The notes under the pieces: generated by a model
Database searches by the model: none
What the model saw: the letters and a program-made list of their open reading frames with translations, nothing else
Told to the model about the DNA's origin: nothing
In this document: positions 58,428-64,000 of the stretch, piece by piece
Layout: the number at the start of each line of letters is the position of its first letter
Numbering within the stretch: the first letter of the stretch is position 1
DNA from: Plenodomus lindquistii
Taxonomy: Eukaryota > Ascomycota > Dothideomycetes > Pleosporales > Leptosphaeriaceae
NCBI GenBank assembly: GCA_025504975.1
Contig: JANUWI010000004.1
Coordinates: 1,674,001 to 1,738,000 of the forward strand
DNA length: 64,000 bases
Direction of reading: 5' to 3'
Made by a program: the position numbers and the translations under genes

Positions 58428-59431
58428 TGGACGTTTGTCGAAACAAATTGGGGGTTTTGGACAGGGGAAAAGATGCGACGCAAGATATTATATGGACATT
58501 GACAGAGTCCAATTGATCATCATTAGCTTACATTTGCATCGAAATGCGAAGCGTTCTAGAGCGAGTGAAGACTCCATGACGTCAGCATCGCGTTGTGCAA
58601 ATGCGATGTTCACACTTTGCGCTCGATACAGAGGGCTAGTGGAGGACATCAGTATGGTGATTGGCGGTAGGGGTTGCGACCAAGTATGTAATACATACCG
58701 GTCTTTGATTCAATGGATGTCGTACCTGATGATGTAGCGAGGTGGTGGTAAGCTAGCGTGGTTTCGACCCATGTATCGTGCTGGGGTTCTTCGACTCGCG
58801 CATTGAACGGGCAAATGTAAGGTGGACGTGCAGCCATAATGGTTTTGGTGATTTTGGGGGAGAAGGACAGCAGGTGTTGTTCACGAGCAATGAATTGCTG
58901 CCATAAGGATGGCTTAGTGCGAATGACCCGAATGAAGACATGGTGATTGTGGTGTTGATGTTAATGACGAAACTGTCTTGATAGATTGATACACGCTTGT
59001 ACTGAGGGGGGTTTAATATACAATTATTTGTTGCGGTGACCTGGTACCAACCGGCTTCAGGATGATGTGATGCTGCTGTGTTTGCCCCACCCAGCTATCG
59101 TGATGTTTGGGGATGGGCTGATCGATTTTCTAGAAATGTCACACCACAACTCTGTCATGCTCGTGGGCAAACGCCAACACAGCAGGTCATCTGCCAAATG
59201 GCGAGGAAAATCCGCGTGTATCGTGAAATGATCGCCGGACATTTCGGGTGACATCGTTGAGGATGCAGCATCATGCGGATACTCTTTGAATTTATGAGTC
59301 CTTGCGTTCCTTGTATGTCCCGCTTTTCTCCCCTGCTCTTTCGACTGAGTATGGAATAGCATACTCAGACCGTAAACTCTATTCTTCTCCGTCACAACCT
59401 TCTGTACGTTTCACTCTTCTGTACGTCTCAC
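58428..59431. other. Intergenic, with a possible small spliced gene on the minus strand
   Basis: An ATG at 58,837 opens M-A-A-R-P-P-Y-I-C-P-F-N-A-R-V-E-E-P, in good start context. A GTATGT...CACTAG intron (63 bp) lies about 115 bp downstream, but every splice path I tried ends within about 55 residues and no family is recognised. The rest is the 5' flank of the cupin gene and the 3' flank of the Mdl1 gene. Confidence 0.25.
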
Positions 59432-61846
59432 TCAGACGTGGTTACGGCTTTCTACATCCTCCTTCTCGCGATCAACCTCTCTTTCTATTTGCTCTTCGTC
59501 GGATGGGTGTAGCTCCCGGGCAGGCTTGGTGTCTGTCTCACCTCCGTTCAACTGCCACTCCATGAGCTTGTTGAATGCACCGTCAGGGTTGTTTGTAAGC
59601 TCCTCATATGTGCCTTCTTCGGCAACTTTGCCGTCAGCATCGATACAGATGATGCGATCCGAGCGCTTGATTGTTGAGAGTCGGTGGGCAATGCTGATTG
59701 TGGTATTATTCTCCTGAAGAAGCTTGTTTAGTGCCTGGTTGACAAGAGTCTCAGACTCGGCGTCCAAAGCACTTGTAGCTTCATCGAGAATGAGGATGTC
59801 AGGCTTTTTGATGAGGGCGCGTGCGATTGCAATGCGTTGCTTTTGTCCGCCAGATAATTGGGTGCCTCGAGCTCCTGCGTGTGTTTCAAGACCGTCGGGC
59901 TAGAGTTCATTAGTGATTTATTCTTGATCAATAGGAATGCAACGTACAAAATCGCTGATGAATTGGCAGTTGGCTTTGCGCGCAGCTGCCACAATCTCAG
60001 CACGAGTCGCGTCAGGAACACCATAGGCAATGTTCTCTGCGATAGTGCCCGAAAACAGCACAGGCTCCTGGCCAACAAAACCGATCTTCCTTCGCAACTG
60101 CTTTGCGTTCATTTGAGTGATATCCCTCCCTTCGATGGAGATTGTACCACTCGTGGGGTTGTAGAAGCGTAGTAGTAAACTTGCTACAGTAGATTTACCA
60201 GCTCCACTCGGGGCCACAATCGCAACATTCGTGCCCTGTTCGATCCTGAAGTTTAGATCCTTGAAGATTGATACGGCCGGTCTGGTTGGGTAGCTAAAGG
60301 AGACGTTCTTGAACTCGATTGGGCCACGTGCAGACTTGACTGGTAATCCCTTGGTTGGTGAGATGGTTGGATTGCGGTCCTGAAGTTCGAAAAGACGACT
60401 GGCAGCTCCAACGCCTTTCATCATCTCACCGTAGAAGCCAGATAGACCAACCATACTTGAACCAGCATAGACCGTGTACATTAAGAAAGACGAGAGTTCA
60501 CCGATGGAGATGACTCCGTTCTTGACCATGTTGCCTCCCACATAGAGGATAGCGATGATTGTCAGGTTACCCATGAGTCCAGTGCTGCCGTAGAAGGTCG
60601 CCGCAATGATGGCCTCGGTCTTTCCCAGTGCAAATATTCTCTTGATCTGACGGTTGTATCGTGAGGCTTCCTGAACTTCACCAGCAAAGGCCTGACTTGT
60701 TCGTACATTGCCTAATCGTTCTTCTGCAATCTTGGTCAAGGTTCCGAGATTCTTCTGGATTTTGCGACTGAGGTTTCGTAGCGCTCGACCGGAGAAGAAT
60801 GCGACGAGGGCTACAGGCGGGGCAATCAAGGCGAGGATACCGGTCAGCTTCAGGCTGACGAAGCCCATCATGGCAAAGCCAGCCGCACCGCTAACCAACG
60901 CTCTAAGCCCATCGGACAGGTTCTGCGTAATGCTCTTTCCAACGATGATAGTGTCAGAACCAAGACGAGAGATGAGGTCCCCGACTCTGTTGGCGTCGAA
61001 GAACTCGGCGTTCTGAACAAAGGTCTTGCGGTACAGCTGTGATCGCAGACGAGCGACAATGCGCTCGCCAACGATGCGCAGGATGATGATGCGCCCAAAG
61101 TTGAAGGCGGCACCGGCCGTGAGCACTCCAGCAAGCGCAAAGTAGAAGGCCGAGGGGTTGAGTCCGAAAAGAAGTCCGTCGGTGTTGTCCGTCTGGGTGG
61201 CAGCGTCGAGGATACGGCCAATGGAGAAGGGCACCGACAGGGAGATGGCAGAGCCGAAGATGAGGAAGACGAAGGCCCAGGACAGCGTGCCCAGCTCCGG
61301 GCGGGCAATCTTGATCAGTCTCCAGATCTCACGCATGCCGCCCGGTGCCCCGCCCGAGCCGGTGCCATCTTTGCTGAGCTTGGCGCTCATGTTGACCTGC
61401 TTTGCCTGTGTCGCTTTCTCCGACTTTGCAAAGCCGCGCTCCTCGGGCTCGCCGTCGTTCTCCTCCAAGTCCAGGATGCCCTTCTCTTTGATCTCGTCGC
61501 GGTACGACTTGCGCAGCCTCGCCGGGCGGGCGTTGGTCGTGGCCTCGGCGAGCAGCCTCGACGCGGTGAAGGAGCGTGCGGGCTGGTGCAAGGCATTGCG
61601 GCGTGTGGTGGCTGCCGTTGCAAGGCGCACGAGGGATGACGGGGGGGTTGGAAGCGGCCATGGTGTCGCGCAACGCGGTGTCGGCGGTATCGGCTTGGTA
61701 GCAGCGAATGCTCGTGAGGCGACTACTGGAGCTGGAGCAGCAGCAGCAGGAGCGATTGACTGGAGACGCGACTGTATCTGCGCAAACAGCGCCCCGTTGC
61801 CCGGCCCATGCCAGGCCTTTGCCGACAGTCCCAGCGGGCCGCGCAT
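59432..61846 (-). CDS. MDL1: Mitochondrial ABC transporter, Mdl1-like, 788 aa
   Basis: Exons 61,846-59,948 and 59,899-59,432, with a 48-bp intron (GTACGT...CTCTAG) between the F-I-S-D-F and P-D-G-L-E-T codons. The N-terminal 130 residues are R/A/S/P-rich, a mitochondrial presequence. Six membrane helices follow in one ABC transmembrane domain, then a nucleotide-binding domain: Walker [10 protein letters not shown] (about residue 545), signature L-S-G-G-Q-K-Q-R, Walker [13 protein letters not shown] and the H-loop A-H-R-L-S. It is a half transporter that dimerises; yeast Mdl1 exports peptides from the mitochondrial matrix. The first Walker A glycine is alanine, which the consensus tolerates. 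The charged tail ([12 protein letters not shown]) is extra. It shares a divergent promoter with the cyclase gene. Confidence 0.9.
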
Positions 61847-62370
61847 AACTCGGACGGAAGACTGCAGTGTCTACCGGGTGCGTGTGGTGAATTGGTGCGC
61901 TATGAGTACATGCGACATGGCGGTCAACCGGCGGGCGTCTGGAGAAAGTGTGTGTGTGTCACTGTGGGCGGGCAGGCGTGACAAGCTCCTGGCAAAAGTT
62001 TGGCCGCGGTAATGACGCCCTGGATGATGAAATCGATCGGGCCCGCACCACGTGCCCTCCAGCTATTCTCCACACCAACACTCGCCCGATTGTCCTGTCC
62101 ATCTGCGACGTGATCGCTGCGCATATCAACCCCTTTGACATCGCAACGTCGCCAATCCAGGTTCAACTGTTTAGTCGAGAAGTCGTCACTAGGCAGCAGA
62201 GCACGGCAGCATGACTCCATGCTGGCCTTGCACCGTACTTGGACTCATCTCGCCTCATCACAGACCTAGCTAGTACTCCTGAAAAGTCATAAAGGCACAG
62301 CCAACTTTTGCTGGCTGTTACCTCCGTCCCTTTTGTCCCTTCTCATTTCCAACAACTAGAAGAATGCGGC
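61847..62370. promoter_or_regulatory. Divergent promoter region: Mdl1 (-) / RNA cyclase (+)
   Basis: 524 bp between start codons. GT-rich and CA-rich patches are visible (about 61,930-61,960), but no assigned factor site. The frame of the cyclase extends a little upstream without an ATG. Confidence 0.5.
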
Positions 62371-63600
62371 ATGTTCTCCCCGTCGTCGCCCATCCATCTT
62401 GAAGGCACGACCCTCGAAGGTGGCGGCCAACTTCTTCGCCTTGCCCTCAGTCTCTCCAGTCTCACTTCGAAACCCGTCGCCATTACCAACATCCGTGGTA
62501 AACGACATGGCGGCGGTGGCTTGAACTCGCAACACCTAACCTGCGTCCACTGGCTCGGCCAAGCAAGCAACGCTCAAGTACATGGCGCGACTCTGAAGAG
62601 TAGAGACGTCACATTCACCCCAAATGCCGCGAGACCGCACAAAACCCTCGGTCGTCAAGAGATCCACATCAATCAAACAACACCTGGAAGCGTGAACCTC
62701 GTATTACAAGCTATACTACCCTACGTCCTCTTCTCAGGCTTCTCGGGACCTGTGCAATTGCGCATCACTGGTGGCACCAATGTCTCCAATTCGCCGTCGA
62801 TCGAATACATAACACAAGTCCTCCTCCCAACCTTACGCCTCATAGGTATCCCACCCATCACCAGCACTCTCCACTCCCGTGGCTGGTCCCAAGGCAGCAC
62901 AACGCTAGGCAGCGTCACATTCACCGTCACGCCGCTCTCCGGGCCCCTCCCTGTCTTCTGCCTTACAGACCGCGGATCCATCACCACCGTAACAGTAACC
63001 ATCATTGCGCCCAAAAACACAGAACAGCAGTTCCGCGATGAGTTGTACGGCATGTTTGAACGCCGCGAGACCCGTTTCTTCGGCACATCTACCACCACAA
63101 TAGCATCAACAGACATCACCATTACTTTCGAAGACTCTGGCCACGACAAAAGATACTACATCCTAATGGTAGCTACCACGTCGACAGGCAAGAAACTAGG
63201 AAGAGATTGGCTGTACGACCAAGCCGTTCAGCCGGGTAAGACGGACAACATAGTGCCTGCAATGGTGAAGAAGGTATCCGATGATATGCTCGCGGAGATC
63301 GAACATGCTGGATGTGTGGATGAGTACTTGAGGGATCAGTTGGTGGTGTTTCAGGCGTTGGCCGATGGGAAGAGTAAGGTGTATGGTGGTAAGAGGAACG
63401 GTGTGCTTGTGGCACAGAGTCTACATGCGAAAACGGCGCAGTGGGTCGCCAGCGAAAGCCTTGGGGTGGACTTCGATGCAGAAGGAGACTGTGAGGGTGT
63501 TGGGTTTGGGAGGAAACGAATGAAATCGGAAGGAAGCGATGATGAAGGAGTGACAGAGCGACTAGCGCGGTTGGACATCACCGAGATGAATCAGACTTAA
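62371..63600 (+). CDS. RNA 3'-terminal phosphate cyclase (RtcA family), 409 aa
   Basis: An intact single exon; the ATG at 62,371 precedes the family's opening motif H-L-E-G-T-T-L-E-G-G-G-Q-L-L-R. Other family blocks: I-R-G-K-R then G-G-L-N-S-Q-H-L-T, P-G-S-V-N-L-V-L-Q-A, and V-D-E-Y-L-R-D-Q-L-V-V-F-Q-A-L-A. The likely nucleotidyl-acceptor histidine is His352 in L-H-A-K-T-A, corresponding to the H-T-x-T-A position of canonical enzymes. RtcA converts RNA 3'-phosphates to 2',3'-cyclic phosphates through an adenylated histidine. It could instead be the nucleolar Rcl1 branch, which lacks that histidine, but its presence favours the catalytic branch. The acidic tail is an addition to the usual 340-360 residues. 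Confidence 0.85.
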   Translation: MFSPSSPIHLEGTTLEGGGQLLRLALSLSSLTSKPVAITNIRGKRHGGGGLNSQHLTCVHWLGQASNAQVHGATLKSRDVTFTPNAARPHKTLGRQEIHINQTTPGSVNLVLQAILPYVLFSGFSGPVQLRITGGTNVSNSPSIEYITQVLLPTLRLIGIPPITSTLHSRGWSQGSTTLGSVTFTVTPLSGPLPVFCLTDRGSITTVTVTIIAPKNTEQQFRDELYGMFERRETRFFGTSTTTIASTDITITFEDSGHDKRYYILMVATTSTGKKLGRDWLYDQAVQPGKTDNIVPAMVKKVSDDMLAEIEHAGCVDEYLRDQLVVFQALADGKSKVYGGKRNGVLVAQSLHAKTAQWVASESLGVDFDAEGDCEGVGFGRKRMKSEGSDDEGVTERLARLDITEMNQT

Positions 63601-63690
63601 TAAAGCGCACGGCAGAGAGACGCACTTCGTATATCCGAGAACACATCTGGACTTGGATATTGCCTGATTTACCCATTGCTACATCCGACT

Positions 63691-64000
63691 TCACAAAGCA
63701 TACCTAAAATGCTTTGCCTGCATATCCGTAACATCGCTGAACCCATCCGCAACAGCCTGCTCATCCTTCCCAACCCCATACTTGCGATCCCTCCGCTTGT
63801 TCTCCCAATGCATGTACACAAGTAACACAAGCGCCACAACCACCATCCCACAATAACACACAATGAGCCCCGTAAGTGCGGACAAGTATCGGGGTGCCTC
63901 TCGCGCGAAGAAGATGTTGGCGCCGGCAATGTTGCCCGCAGCGTAGAAACAGAACCACAGCCCGTTGGCGGTGCTGCGCTTAGTGTGACCGGCAATGTTG
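63691..64000 (-). CDS. C-terminus of an MFS transporter (Dal5/allantoate permease type), partial
   Basis: The frame enters from the window edge and ends at TAA (63,691-63,693). The visible 102 residues include N-I-A-G-H-T-K-R-S-T-A-N-G and the following helix F-Y-A-A-G-N-I-A-G, then the last membrane helix (L-T-G-L-I-V-C-Y-C-G-M-V-V-V-A-L) and W-E-N-K-R-R-D-R, ending H-F-R-Y-A-L. These are hallmarks of the anion:cation symporter branch of fungal MFS proteins (allantoate, nicotinate and related acids). The substrate cannot be judged from the tail. It converges with the cyclase gene (90 bp between stops). Confidence 0.85.
   Translation of the reverse strand, partial: NIAGHTKRSTANGLWFCFYAAGNIAGANIFFAREAPRYLSALTGLIVCYCGMVVVALVLLVYMHWENKRRDRKYGVGKDEQAVADGFSDVTDMQAKHFRYAL

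Noticed and set aside
61158..62012. Plus-strand frame of 284 codons
   Set aside because: Complete antisense shadow of the Mdl1 N-terminus and membrane domain, caused by GC-rich third positions.

Overview
The window is from a filamentous ascomycete (Pezizomycotina, probably a dothideomycete; the species cannot be told from the sequence). The evidence is short 46-68 bp introns with GTAnGT...CTAAY...AG signals, fungal-type proteins (Mcm4, Tho7, Mdl1, Rtc1, elongin A) and a genome split into two kinds of DNA. Two blocks (1-27,990 and 33,372-38,725) are extremely AT-rich and TpA-rich, lack even a 60-codon reading frame, and contain transposons destroyed by C-to-T mutation of the repeat-induced point mutation (RIP) type. 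The rest is balanced DNA with normal genes.

Block 1 (1-27,990) is a nest of dead elements. They are a Ty1/Copia element reading rightward (about 192-4,900) and a second, inverted copy (about 22,330 back to 17,216), two Ty3/Gypsy elements reading leftward (about 5,450-9,900 and 9,900-15,100), a 0.74 kb terminal-inverted-repeat element (15,107-15,845) whose arm recurs at 1-191, and several Fot1/pogo-type Tc1-mariner elements, one of them inside the inverted Copia copy. RIP can be seen directly: the two 191-bp arm copies differ at six sites, all C:G/T:A transitions.

An island of balanced DNA (28,000-33,327) lies between the AT blocks. It holds one intact small secreted-protein gene (28,857-29,159) among gene remnants, including a SAT4-type seven-helix receptor-like pseudogene with an in-frame stop, a lost splice donor and a frameshift. 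Block 2 is bounded by perfect 44-bp inverted repeats that escaped mutation (33,328-33,371 and 38,726-38,769), with TA at both ends. It is therefore a single 5.4 kb TIR-bounded insertion holding nested Fot1-like remnants.

From 38,770 to 48,764 come sparse, lineage-specific genes: three single-pass membrane proteins of similar design, a 744-residue protein with two N-terminal membrane segments, and a 417-residue protein of unknown function. From 49,127 onward is a compact, conserved block: an F-box gene with an in-frame TAG, elongin A, Tho7, tubulin cofactor A, Mcm4, a mitochondrial cupin protein, the mitochondrial ABC transporter Mdl1, RNA 3'-phosphate cyclase, and the end of a Dal5-type MFS permease. 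Several pairs are divergent and share promoters. The 238-bp gap between tubulin cofactor A and Mcm4 carries an ACGCGT (MluI cell-cycle box) suited to G1/S control.
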